DNA of 50,298 nt. It comes from Marivivens sp. (GTDB lineage: Bacteria > Pseudomonadota > Alphaproteobacteria > Rhodobacterales > Rhodobacteraceae). A program made the translations under genes and the position numbers. Below, one piece after another: positions 24,256 through 32,275 of this stretch (its first letter is position 1; every line of letters starts with the position of its first letter). Where the stretch lies: contig JAURFB010000008.1 of NCBI GenBank assembly GCA_030827165.1, forward strand, positions 1 to 50,298, in the 5' to 3' direction. The notes below the pieces were generated by a model that was given only the letters and a program-made list of their open reading frames with translations, was not told the DNA's origin and made no database searches.

Positions 24256-26253
24256 ATGCGCCACGTCACAGAGTATCCCCGCGACATAGCCGAAATCCCG
24301 GATCAGGGCATTGTCCTGAGCGATGGTTGCAGGCTTTCCGCGCGGATATGGATGCCCAAGGATGCGGCGGCCGATCCCGTTCCGGCGGTTCTGGAATACA
24401 TCCCCTACCGCAAGCGCGACGGCACCTTGCCGCGCGACGAGCTGATGCACCCCTATTTCGCCGGGCACGGCTATGCCGCCGTGCGGGTCGATATGCGCGG
24501 CAACGGCGACAGCGAAGGGCTGATGGCCGACGAATATACCGAACAGGAATTGTCGGATGCTTGCGAAGTCATCGCTTGGCTTGCCGCCCAGCCGTGGTGC
24601 AGCGGCACGGTCGGGATGATGGGCAAGAGCTGGGGCGGGTTCAATTGCCTGCAAACTGCAGCGCTGCGCCCACCCGCACTGAAGGCCGTCGTGACGGTCT
24701 GTTCGACGACCGACCGGTTTGCCGACGACATCCACTTCAAGGGCGGCTGTCTTTTGGGGGAAAACCTTGGTTGGGGCACGGTCATGCTCTCCTATTCCTC
24801 GCGCCCGCCCGATCCGATGTTGCGCAACGACTGGCGGGACGACTGGATCAAGCGGCTTGAAAACGAGCCGTTCCTGTCGCCTCTCTGGGCCAGCCATCAA
24901 GCCCGCGATGCCTATTGGAAGCACGGCTCGGTCTGCGAGGACTATGCCGCCATCGAGGCACCGGTTCTGTCGATCGGGGGCTGGGCCGACAACTATATGA
25001 ACACGGTCTCGCATCTGGTGTCGAACCTCTCGGTTCCGGCAAAGGGGATCGTTGGTCCTTGGGTCCACCAGTATCCGCACAGCGCCGTGCCGGGGCCGCA
25101 GATCGGCTTTCTGCAAGAGGCGCTGCGCTGGTGGGACCGCTGGCTGAAGGGCATCCCCAACGGCGCCGAAGACGATCCGGCCTATCGCGCCTATCTCCTC
25201 GACAGCGCCCCGCCTGACGCAAATGCGGGCGACAGACCTGGCGTGTGGCTGGCCGAACAGGATTGGCCCAGCGGGCGGACGAGCGAAGCGACGCTGCATT
25301 TGACCGATAGCGGACTTGCTCTTGAAGCCGGGGCGCTGTCGCGCACCGTCTCGACGCCCCAGCACCTCGGGATGCACACGGGCGAATTCTTTCCGATGGG
25401 CCGCAACGCCGAGATGCCGGGCGATCAGCGGCCCGACGACGCGCTCTCTGTTTGTTTCGATACGGCGCCGTTGGAAGCACCGCTGGCGCTTCTCGGCGCG
25501 GCGGTGGTCGCGCTGGAGCTTTCCTCCGACAGCCCCCGCGCCTTCCTTGCCGCACGGCTCTGCGACGTGGCGCCCGATGGCTCGTCGGTCCGCATTTGCC
25601 ACGGTATCCTCAATCTCTCGCACCGCGAGAGCATGGAAAGCCCCTCGGATCCGGTTCCAGGCGCGCCGCTGACGGTCCACCTCACCCTTGATCAGACGGG
25701 CTATCGCCTCGCTACGGGCCATCGCCTGAGGCTCGCGCTCTCGACGACCTACTGGCCTTTCGTCTGGCCCTCGGCCAAAGCGGCGACGCTGACCCTCGCC
25801 TCGGGGCGGCTGGCCTTGCCGGTTCATCCCGGCGCAGACGCCAATGAATGGGCCTTCCCGCCGGCCGAAGCGGCCCGGCCCGCCAACCTCCTGACACTGC
25901 GCGATGGGACCGCGCGCCGCATGATCGAGCAGAACATGATCACCGGCACGCACCGGCTTATCGTTGAGGTTGACGAGGGGGCCACGGAAAACCTCGATCA
26001 CGGGCTTTGCAGCGACGCATCAAGCCGTGAGATCTGGTCAATCCAAAGTGATGACCCGCTTTCGGCGCGTGTCGATATTGTCTGGAATCAGGAGCTTTGG
26101 CGCGGCGCCTGGCGCGTGGCCACGACGGCCACGGCCTCGATGTGGGCCGACGCAGAGATGTTACACATGGAAGCCAAGGTGACCGCGAAGGAGGGCGATC
26201 GAGAAGTTTTCGCAAGGGAATTCAAGGATTCAGTAGCCAGGGACCACCTCTAA
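24256..26253 (+). CDS. CocE/NonD family hydrolase (X-Pro dipeptidyl-peptidase/S15-like)
   Basis: A 665-residue serine hydrolase. The alpha/beta-hydrolase domain (about residues 10-300) has the nucleophile elbow GMMGKSWGGFN with Ser near 124 and a catalytic His in GPWVHQYPHS near 271; VDMRGNGDSEG is the conserved oxyanion strand. The C-terminal half is the jelly-roll domain of PepX, cocaine esterase and glutaryl-acylase relatives. These cleave acyl esters or amides. It is followed by a peptide-type ABC importer on the same strand, which suggests hydrolysis of the imported compound. No signal peptide, so cytoplasmic. ATG 24256 is preceded by only a weak ribosome-binding site. Confidence 0.88.
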   Translation: MRHVTEYPRDIAEIPDQGIVLSDGCRLSARIWMPKDAAADPVPAVLEYIPYRKRDGTLPRDELMHPYFAGHGYAAVRVDMRGNGDSEGLMADEYTEQELSDACEVIAWLAAQPWCSGTVGMMGKSWGGFNCLQTAALRPPALKAVVTVCSTTDRFADDIHFKGGCLLGENLGWGTVMLSYSSRPPDPMLRNDWRDDWIKRLENEPFLSPLWASHQARDAYWKHGSVCEDYAAIEAPVLSIGGWADNYMNTVSHLVSNLSVPAKGIVGPWVHQYPHSAVPGPQIGFLQEALRWWDRWLKGIPNGAEDDPAYRAYLLDSAPPDANAGDRPGVWLAEQDWPSGRTSEATLHLTDSGLALEAGALSRTVSTPQHLGMHTGEFFPMGRNAEMPGDQRPDDALSVCFDTAPLEAPLALLGAAVVALELSSDSPRAFLAARLCDVAPDGSSVRICHGILNLSHRESMESPSDPVPGAPLTVHLTLDQTGYRLATGHRLRLALSTTYWPFVWPSAKAATLTLASGRLALPVHPGADANEWAFPPAEAARPANLLTLRDGTARRMIEQNMITGTHRLIVEVDEGATENLDHGLCSDASSREIWSIQSDDPLSARVDIVWNQELWRGAWRVATTATASMWADAEMLHMEAKVTAKEGDREVFAREFKDSVARDHL

Positions 26254-26300
26254 GGGCCACAATCTCTAAAGATTGTTGCCGCATGAAGAGAATCGCGGTT

Positions 26301-26318
26301 ATTGATTGGTCAATCAAT
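26301..26318 (+). promoter_or_regulatory. Perfect inverted repeat upstream of the substrate-binding protein gene
   Basis: Arms ATTGATTG (26301-26308) and CAATCAAT (26311-26318), centre GT, in the 86-base AT-rich gap between the CocE-type gene and the ABC substrate-binding gene. Such an 18-base palindrome could bind a dimeric regulator and allow the transporter to be controlled separately from the hydrolase. Confidence 0.55.
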
Positions 26319-26339
26319 AAAACTCTAAGGGAGACTAAC

Positions 26340-27926
26340 ATGAACGACGAAATCAAATACCTCGCTGGGCGGGCAGCCCAGGGCCGGGTCAGCCGCCGCG
26401 CCTTCATGGGCCGTGCTGCTGCGCTTGGTATCAGCGCTGGCATGGCCGGCAATATGCTTGCTTCGGCCGTGTCCGCTCAGGGCGCTGTCAAAGGCGGAAC
26501 GCTTCGGATTGGCTCTGTCGGTGGGGAAAGCACCAACAGCCTCGATCCCGCACTCGCCGCCAGTCAGGTTCCCTATCACAACCTGAACCAGTTCGGCGAA
26601 ACCCTTGTCGAGGTGAAGGCAGATGGCAGCATCGGCCACCGCCTTGCCGAGTCGGTTGAATCGACCCCGGACGCCAAGACGTGGATGTTCAAGATGCGCA
26701 GCGGCGTCGAATTCCACAACGGCAAGACCGTCACCGCCGAGGACGCGATGCGCACGATGGAGCGCCACTCAAACGACGACGCACAGTCGGGCGCTCTGGG
26801 CATCATGCGCGGCATCGAGTCGATGAAGGTTGACGGCGATGTCTTCTCCGTCACCCTGTCGACCCCCAACGCCGACCTTCCCTACCTGCTGGCCGACTAC
26901 CACCTGCAGATCCAGCCGGACGGCGGATTTGACGATCCGGCCGCCGGCATAGGCGCTGGCGCCTATATGCTTGAAGCCAACGAGCCGGGCGCGCGGCACC
27001 TGTGGAAGAAGAACCCCAACTACTGGGACGACAGCCGTGGTCACGTCGACGAGGTCGAGATCCTCGTCATCAACGACGCGACCGCGCGTATGGCCGCCCT
27101 TCAGTCGGGTCAGGTCCATATCGTCAACCGCGTCGACCCCAAGGTGGCCCAACTTCTCGGCCGCTCGCCGGGCGTGCAGGTCGTCAACGTCGGCGGTCCG
27201 GGTCACTATGTGTTCATCATGCATTGTGACACCGAGCCCTTTGCCAACAACGATCTGCGGATGGCGCTGAAACTGGCGATCAACCGGCAGGAAATGGTCG
27301 ACAAGATCCTCAACGGCTATGGCACCGTCGGCAACGACTTCCCGATCAACGCCGCCTATCCGCTGTTCGATGACAGCATCCCGCAGCGTGAATACGATCC
27401 CGCCGCGGCCGCCGAATACTACAAGAAGTCGGGCCATGACGGTTCGCCGATCGTGCTGCGCGTCGCAGACGGCGCCTTCCCCGGCGCAGTCGAAGCCGCC
27501 CAGCTCTATCAGCAATCGGCAGCTGCCGCCGGTATCCCGCTTGAAATCAAGCGCGAACCCAACGATGGCTACTGGTCGGACGTCTGGAACGTTCAACCCT
27601 TCTGCGCCTCCTACTGGGGCGGCCGTCCGGTGCAAGACCAGATGTATTCGACGGCCTATCTGTCGACTGCAGACTGGAACGACACCCGGTTCAAAAACCC
27701 GCAATTCGACGAACTCCTGCTCTCGGCCCGTGCCGAGCTGGATCTTGGCAAGCGCAAGGGCATCTACAGCGAGATGGCCCATATCATGCGCGACGAAGGC
27801 GGCCTGATCTGCCCGATGTTCAACGACTATGTCGACGGTCTGAGCGACAAGGTCCAGGGCTGGGAAAAAGACGGCACCGGCGAATTGATGGGTGGCCGTG
27901 CCAGCCAGGTGGTCTGGTTGGCCTAA
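26340..27926 (+). CDS. Peptide/nickel-type ABC transporter substrate-binding protein (SBP family 5)
   Basis: A 528-residue periplasmic binding protein for di- or oligopeptides or similar solutes. The N-terminus carries a twin-arginine signal (SRRAFM at residues 18-23, then a hydrophobic stretch ending ASAVSAQ), so it is exported folded. The mature part shows family 5 features: GGTLRIGSVGGE, NQFGETLVEV, EFHNGKTVTAEDA, ALKLAINRQEMVDKIL. CTAAGGGAG precedes ATG 26340. It begins the importer genes SBP-permease-permease-ATPase, all in the same direction. Ligand unknown; the neighbouring amidase/esterase favours acylated amino compounds or peptides. Confidence 0.93.
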   Translation: MNDEIKYLAGRAAQGRVSRRAFMGRAAALGISAGMAGNMLASAVSAQGAVKGGTLRIGSVGGESTNSLDPALAASQVPYHNLNQFGETLVEVKADGSIGHRLAESVESTPDAKTWMFKMRSGVEFHNGKTVTAEDAMRTMERHSNDDAQSGALGIMRGIESMKVDGDVFSVTLSTPNADLPYLLADYHLQIQPDGGFDDPAAGIGAGAYMLEANEPGARHLWKKNPNYWDDSRGHVDEVEILVINDATARMAALQSGQVHIVNRVDPKVAQLLGRSPGVQVVNVGGPGHYVFIMHCDTEPFANNDLRMALKLAINRQEMVDKILNGYGTVGNDFPINAAYPLFDDSIPQREYDPAAAAEYYKKSGHDGSPIVLRVADGAFPGAVEAAQLYQQSAAAAGIPLEIKREPNDGYWSDVWNVQPFCASYWGGRPVQDQMYSTAYLSTADWNDTRFKNPQFDELLLSARAELDLGKRKGIYSEMAHIMRDEGGLICPMFNDYVDGLSDKVQGWEKDGTGELMGGRASQVVWLA

Positions 27927-27930
27927 CCGG

Positions 27931-28896
27931 GTGAAAGGTATTCACCCGATCGTGAAACTCGTGTCCCAGCGCATTGCGCTGGGACTGGTTCTCATACTCG
28001 CCATCTCGGTCCTGATCTTTGCCGGGACAGAGATCCTTCCAGGCGACGTGGCACAATCCATTCTCGGTCAATCGGCAACTCCTGAGGCGCTGGCAAACCT
28101 GCGCGAGGAACTCGGATTGAACGAACCTGCGCTGAGCCGCTATCTGGATTGGCTTTTCAGCGCATTGCAGGGCGATCTCGGAACGGCCCTGACCAATGGC
28201 AAGGATATCGCCTCGTCCATAGCCGGACGGCTTGGCAACACTCTCTTTTTGGCCTTCTGGGCTGCGATCATCGCTGTTCCCCTGGCTCTTACTCTGGGGC
28301 TTGTCGCGGCGCGCTATGCTGGCCGCTGGCCCGACAAGCTCATCTCCGGCGTCACGCTCGCCACGATTTCGCTTCCCGAGTTCGTCGTCGGATACATCGT
28401 CATGTATATCCTGGCGGTGAACTATCGGCTGTTCCCGTCGACATCGGTCATCTACGACAGCATGTCACTTTGGGAAAAACTCAATGCCATCGCCCTGCCC
28501 GTGATCGTTCTGGTGCTCGTGGTCCTTGCCCACATGATGCGCATGACACGGGCGGCAATCTTGAACGTGATGCAGTCGCCCTACATCGAAACCGCTGAAC
28601 TCAAGGGGCTCAAGCCGGCCGCGATCATTGCGCGCCACGCCTTTCCCAACGCCGTTGCGCCCGTCGTCAACGTCGTGATGCTCAATTTGGCCTACCTGGT
28701 CGTTGGTGTGGTCGTCGTCGAAGTGGTCTTTGTCTATCCGGGCATTGGCCAGTATCTCGTTGACCACGTTTCCAAGCGCGACGTGCCTGTTGTTCAGGCC
28801 TGCGGCCTGATTTTTGCCGCGGTCTATATCAGCCTCAACATTCTGGCCGATGTCGTTTCCATCCTGACCAATCCCCGACTGAGGCACCCGAAATGA
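27931..28896 (+). CDS. ABC transporter permease, DppB-like
   Basis: About 321 residues with six predicted membrane helices, the first at residues 14-34. It shows the OppB/DppB pattern: FAGTEILPGDVA, LREELGLNEPALSRYLDWL, and the cytoplasmic EAA-type loop containing TAELKGLKPAAIIARHAFPNA. It forms the membrane channel with the following permease. The start is uncertain: GTG 27931 and GTG 27952 are the candidates, and neither has a perfect ribosome-binding site; the upstream gene ends only four bases before the first. Its TGA overlaps the next ATG by four bases. Confidence 0.9.
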   Translation: MKGIHPIVKLVSQRIALGLVLILAISVLIFAGTEILPGDVAQSILGQSATPEALANLREELGLNEPALSRYLDWLFSALQGDLGTALTNGKDIASSIAGRLGNTLFLAFWAAIIAVPLALTLGLVAARYAGRWPDKLISGVTLATISLPEFVVGYIVMYILAVNYRLFPSTSVIYDSMSLWEKLNAIALPVIVLVLVVLAHMMRMTRAAILNVMQSPYIETAELKGLKPAAIIARHAFPNAVAPVVNVVMLNLAYLVVGVVVVEVVFVYPGIGQYLVDHVSKRDVPVVQACGLIFAAVYISLNILADVVSILTNPRLRHPK

Positions 28897-29714
28897 GACG
28901 GATCCCGATCTCCGCCCTTATCGGCCTGTTTTTCACGGCTCTGTTCTTCCTGAGCGCGATCTTTGCCGATTTCATCGCCCCCTACGGCATGGCCGAGGTG
29001 GTCTCGAATTCCATCTGGGATCCCATGTCGCGCGAGCACCTTCTGGGAACAGACGCGCTCGGCCGGGATATGCTGAGCCGGATGATTTATGGCGGCCAGA
29101 CCACCATCTATATCGCGACCATGGCCACGATCCTGAGCTTCACGCTCGGCTCGATCCTCGGCTTCAGCGCCGCCACACTTGGCGGATGGATCGATCAGGC
29201 GCTGTCGCGGCTCGTCGATCTTGTGATGTCGATCCCGTCGCTGATCCTCGCCCTCGTGGTGCTGTCGGTCATGCCGGTTTCGACGACTGTCCTGATCCTT
29301 GTCATGGGCCTTCTGGATTCGACCCGCGTCTTCCGACTGAGCCGCGCTGTCGCGGTCGACATCACGGTGATGGACTATGTCGAAGCCGCCCGCCTGCGCG
29401 GCGAGGGCACTCGCTGGATCGTCTTCCGCGAGATCCTGCCCAATGCGCTTTCGCCGCTCGTGGCGGAACTGGGCCTGCGCTTTATCTTCGCGGTGCTGTT
29501 CATCTCGACCCTGTCGTTCCTTGGTCTTGGCGTTCAGCCGCCTCTGGCCGACTGGGGCGGCATCGTGAAGGAAAACAAGGAAGGCCTCGTCTATGGCATC
29601 CCTGCGGCCCTCGTGCCCGCCGTGGCCATTGCCGCGCTTGCGATCTCGGTCAACCTTGTGGCGGACTGGGTTCTCAACCGCACCACCAGCCTGAAAGGAG
29701 GCCGCGGTGCCTGA
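28893..29714 (+). CDS. ABC transporter permease, DppC-like
   Basis: A 273-residue second permease of the peptide-type importer. After an N-terminal helix comes DPMSREHLLGTDALGRDMLSR, the hallmark of DppC/OppC proteins, then five more helices and the EAA loop VEAARLRGEGTRWIVFREIL. It pairs with the preceding DppB-like subunit. ATG 28893 overlaps the previous stop (ATGA) and the gene overlaps the ATPase gene by eight bases, showing tight translational coupling. Confidence 0.93.
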   Translation: MRRIPISALIGLFFTALFFLSAIFADFIAPYGMAEVVSNSIWDPMSREHLLGTDALGRDMLSRMIYGGQTTIYIATMATILSFTLGSILGFSAATLGGWIDQALSRLVDLVMSIPSLILALVVLSVMPVSTTVLILVMGLLDSTRVFRLSRAVAVDITVMDYVEAARLRGEGTRWIVFREILPNALSPLVAELGLRFIFAVLFISTLSFLGLGVQPPLADWGGIVKENKEGLVYGIPAALVPAVAIAALAISVNLVADWVLNRTTSLKGGRGA

Positions 29715-31341
29715 GACCCTGCTCGACATCAAGAACCTCAAGATCGAAGCCACCGTCTATCCGCCGGGCGAAGACCCGCATGACATCACGATCGTCGAGG
29801 GCGTTTCCGTCAGCCTCGAAGGTGGCAAGGTGTTGGGCCTCATCGGCGAATCCGGCGCCGGCAAATCGACCATCGGCCTCTCTGCCATGGCCTATGGCCG
29901 CGGGGGCGTGCGGATCACCGGCGGCGAGGTGACGCTCAATGGCCGCGATATCCTCGAGCTTGGCTACAAAGGCCTGCGCGGCCTGCGCGGGCGCGAAGTA
30001 ACCTATGTGGCGCAATCCGCCGCCGCCTCATTCAACCCGGCCAAACGGCTCATGGAACAGGTGATCGAGGCGACGCTCAAGCATGGCCTCTGTAGCCGGG
30101 CTGAGGCCGAGGCCCGCGCTGTCAGGCTCTTTGGCAAGCTCGGCCTTCCAAACCCGGAAACCATCGGCAGCCGCTATCCCCACCAGGTCTCGGGCGGCCA
30201 GCTTCAGCGGGTGATGACGGCGATGGCCCTTTGCCCCGAGCCGAGCCTCGTGATCTTTGACGAGCCGACCACCGCGCTTGACGTGACCACCCAGATCGAC
30301 GTTCTGGCCGCGATCAAGGAGGCGATCCGCGATACCGGCGTTGCAGCGCTCTATATCACCCACGATCTTGCCGTGGTGGCGCAGGTCTCGGATCACATCC
30401 TTGTCTTGCGAAATGGCAAAAAGGTCGAGTATGGCCCCGTCAAGCAGATCATCGAAGATCCGCACGAAGACTATACCCGCGCGCTCGTTTCTGTTCGCTC
30501 GATCGACCACAACGAGAAGGAACCGGCAGAGCCGGTGCTTCGCGTCGACAACGTGACCGCGCGCTACAAAGGCACGAATTTCGACGTGCTCTCGAATGTG
30601 ACCGTCGATGTCGCCCCCGGCCAGACCCTTGCCATCGTCGGCGAAAGCGGCTCGGGCAAATCAACCCTCGCCCGCGCGATCACCGGGCTTCTGCCGCCAT
30701 CTGCTGGCCGGATCACCTTTGCAGACCGGACCCTGTCGCCCGATCTCAAGAGCCGCAGCAGAGACGATCTGCGCGAATTGCAGATGATCTATCAGATGGC
30801 CGACGTGGCCATGAACCCGCGCCAGACGGTCGGGACAATCATCGGCCGCCCGCTCGAGTTCTATTTCGGGATGCGCGGCGAGGAAAAGCGCAAGCGCGTT
30901 CAGGAATTGCTCGATCAGATCGAGATGGGCACCGGCTATATCGACCGCTATCCCGCCGAGCTTTCGGGCGGCCAGAAACAGCGCGTCTGCATCGCACGGG
31001 CACTTGCCGCCAAGCCCAGGCTGATCATCTGCGACGAAGTGACGTCGGCGCTCGATCCACTGGTGGCAGACGGCATCCTCAAGCTGCTTCTGGAGCTGCA
31101 GGCACAAGAAGGCGTGGCCTATCTCTTCATCACCCACGATCTGGCCACCGTCAAAGCCATCGCCGACAGCATCGCCGTGATGTACCAGGGCAAGGTCGTC
31201 CGCTACGGCACCAAGACCCGCGTCCTGACCCCGCCCTTCGACGACTACACCGACCTGCTTCTATCCTCCGTGCCGGAAATGCGGCTTGGCTGGCTTGAAC
31301 ATGTCATCGAAACCCGCAAGATGGAGAGCGCCGGAAACTGA
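29707..31341 (+). CDS. Fused dipeptide-type ABC transporter ATPase (DppD-DppF)
   Basis: A 544-residue protein with two complete nucleotide-binding domains. Domain 1: Walker A GESGAGKST (about 47-55), signature VSGGQLQRV, Walker B LVIFDEPTTALD, H-loop ITHDLA. Domain 2: Walker A GESGSGKST (about 312-320), signature LSGGQKQRV, Walker B LIICDEVTSALD, H-loop ITHDLA. The usual Pro after DE in the second Walker B is Val, which leaves the catalytic Glu. A single fused chain therefore replaces separate DppD and DppF. GTG 29707 has AAAGGAGG upstream and overlaps the previous gene. Confidence 0.94.
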   Translation: MPETLLDIKNLKIEATVYPPGEDPHDITIVEGVSVSLEGGKVLGLIGESGAGKSTIGLSAMAYGRGGVRITGGEVTLNGRDILELGYKGLRGLRGREVTYVAQSAAASFNPAKRLMEQVIEATLKHGLCSRAEAEARAVRLFGKLGLPNPETIGSRYPHQVSGGQLQRVMTAMALCPEPSLVIFDEPTTALDVTTQIDVLAAIKEAIRDTGVAALYITHDLAVVAQVSDHILVLRNGKKVEYGPVKQIIEDPHEDYTRALVSVRSIDHNEKEPAEPVLRVDNVTARYKGTNFDVLSNVTVDVAPGQTLAIVGESGSGKSTLARAITGLLPPSAGRITFADRTLSPDLKSRSRDDLRELQMIYQMADVAMNPRQTVGTIIGRPLEFYFGMRGEEKRKRVQELLDQIEMGTGYIDRYPAELSGGQKQRVCIARALAAKPRLIICDEVTSALDPLVADGILKLLLELQAQEGVAYLFITHDLATVKAIADSIAVMYQGKVVRYGTKTRVLTPPFDDYTDLLLSSVPEMRLGWLEHVIETRKMESAGN

Positions 31342-31372
31342 TCCGGCCGTTCCAAGACACAGGCATTCCCAA

Positions 31373-32206
31373 ATGAACAAGCTTCTGCTCATCATTCTTG
31401 ATGGGGTCCCCTACGATAACTGGCGTCGCCTTTTCGGGAACCTGGAAGGCTGGGTTCAGGCCAGCGAGGCGCAGGTCTGGCGGATGCGCTCGGTGCTGCC
31501 CTCGATCTCGGCCACCTGCTATGCCTCGATCCATACCGGCATCTCGCCGCAGATCCACCATGTTTATGGCAATGAATTCGTGCGCCGCCTCGATGTGCCG
31601 GATGTGTTTTCCGAGGTGACAGGCGCGGGCGGCCTGACCGGAGCGGTCGCGCACAGCTTCTGGTCCGAATTCTTCAATCGCCACCCCTTCGATTTCGTCA
31701 ACGACATCGAATACGACGAGCCGGGCCAGGGCCCGATCAGCCACGGCCGCTTTCACACGATGACCGGCTATGGCCACACCAACCAGATGACCCCCTCCGA
31801 CGTCGATCTTTTCGCCACCCTCACCATGCTCTGCGAGAAGAAGGGGATCGACTACGGGATGCTTCACACCTGCACCCTCGACAGCATGGGCCACCGCTTC
31901 GGCCACGACAACACACCGATGGACAATGCCTGCGAGGCGGTCGACGTGATGCTCCAGCCCTTCCTCAAGCGCTGGCGCGACGCCGGCTACGAGGTGATCG
32001 TCACCGCCGACCACGGCCAGTCGATCCGCGGCCACCACGGCGGCACGGGCAGCGACCAGCAGGATTTCGCGCTCTACTATTTCGGCCCCGCCATTGGCCC
32101 CGCGCCCGACACCCTGCTCGACCAGCTTCAGCTCGCGCCGACGATCCTGAGGCGCATGGGCGTGCCGATCCCCGCTACGATGACCGCCGAGCCGTTCCTG
32201 TCGTAA
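31373..32206 (+). CDS. Alkaline-phosphatase superfamily protein (type I phosphodiesterase/nucleotide pyrophosphatase-like)
   Basis: A 277-residue metal-dependent hydrolase. Metal ligands and nucleophile can be placed: Asp in LLIILDGVPYD near residue 10, the SATCYASIHTG segment with the candidate nucleophile near 45-50, Asp and His in TLDSMGHRFGHD near 166-177, and Asp-His then His in TADHGQSIRGHHGG near 210-220. This is the order used by nucleotide pyrophosphatases and phosphonoacetate hydrolases. It is 31 bases after the ABC ATPase and likely ends that operon, which suggests that the imported compound carries a phospho- or similar ester. No signal peptide. Confidence 0.85.
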   Translation: MNKLLLIILDGVPYDNWRRLFGNLEGWVQASEAQVWRMRSVLPSISATCYASIHTGISPQIHHVYGNEFVRRLDVPDVFSEVTGAGGLTGAVAHSFWSEFFNRHPFDFVNDIEYDEPGQGPISHGRFHTMTGYGHTNQMTPSDVDLFATLTMLCEKKGIDYGMLHTCTLDSMGHRFGHDNTPMDNACEAVDVMLQPFLKRWRDAGYEVIVTADHGQSIRGHHGGTGSDQQDFALYYFGPAIGPAPDTLLDQLQLAPTILRRMGVPIPATMTAEPFLS

Positions 32207-32207
32207 G

Positions 32208-32270
32208 GCTTCTTTTGGCGAGAAATACTCCGGGGTGAATGCCCGCAGGGCAGAGGGGCAGCGCCCCTCC
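32208..32270. repeat. Intergenic structured repeat, copy 4
   Basis: GCTTCTTTTGGCGA then GAAATACTCCGGGGTGA, a central stem TGCCC-GCA-GGGCA, and hairpin GAGGGGC-AGC-GCCCCTC. It starts one base after the phosphodiesterase stop and ends five bases before the polA stop, between convergent genes. Confidence 0.88.
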
Positions 32271-32275
32271 CCTTC

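Noticed and set aside
24220-26001. Long open frame on the minus strand, nearly 600 codons
   Set aside because: It lies wholly opposite the CocE-type gene, has no ribosome-binding site and no recognisable domain; high GC gives long antisense frames.
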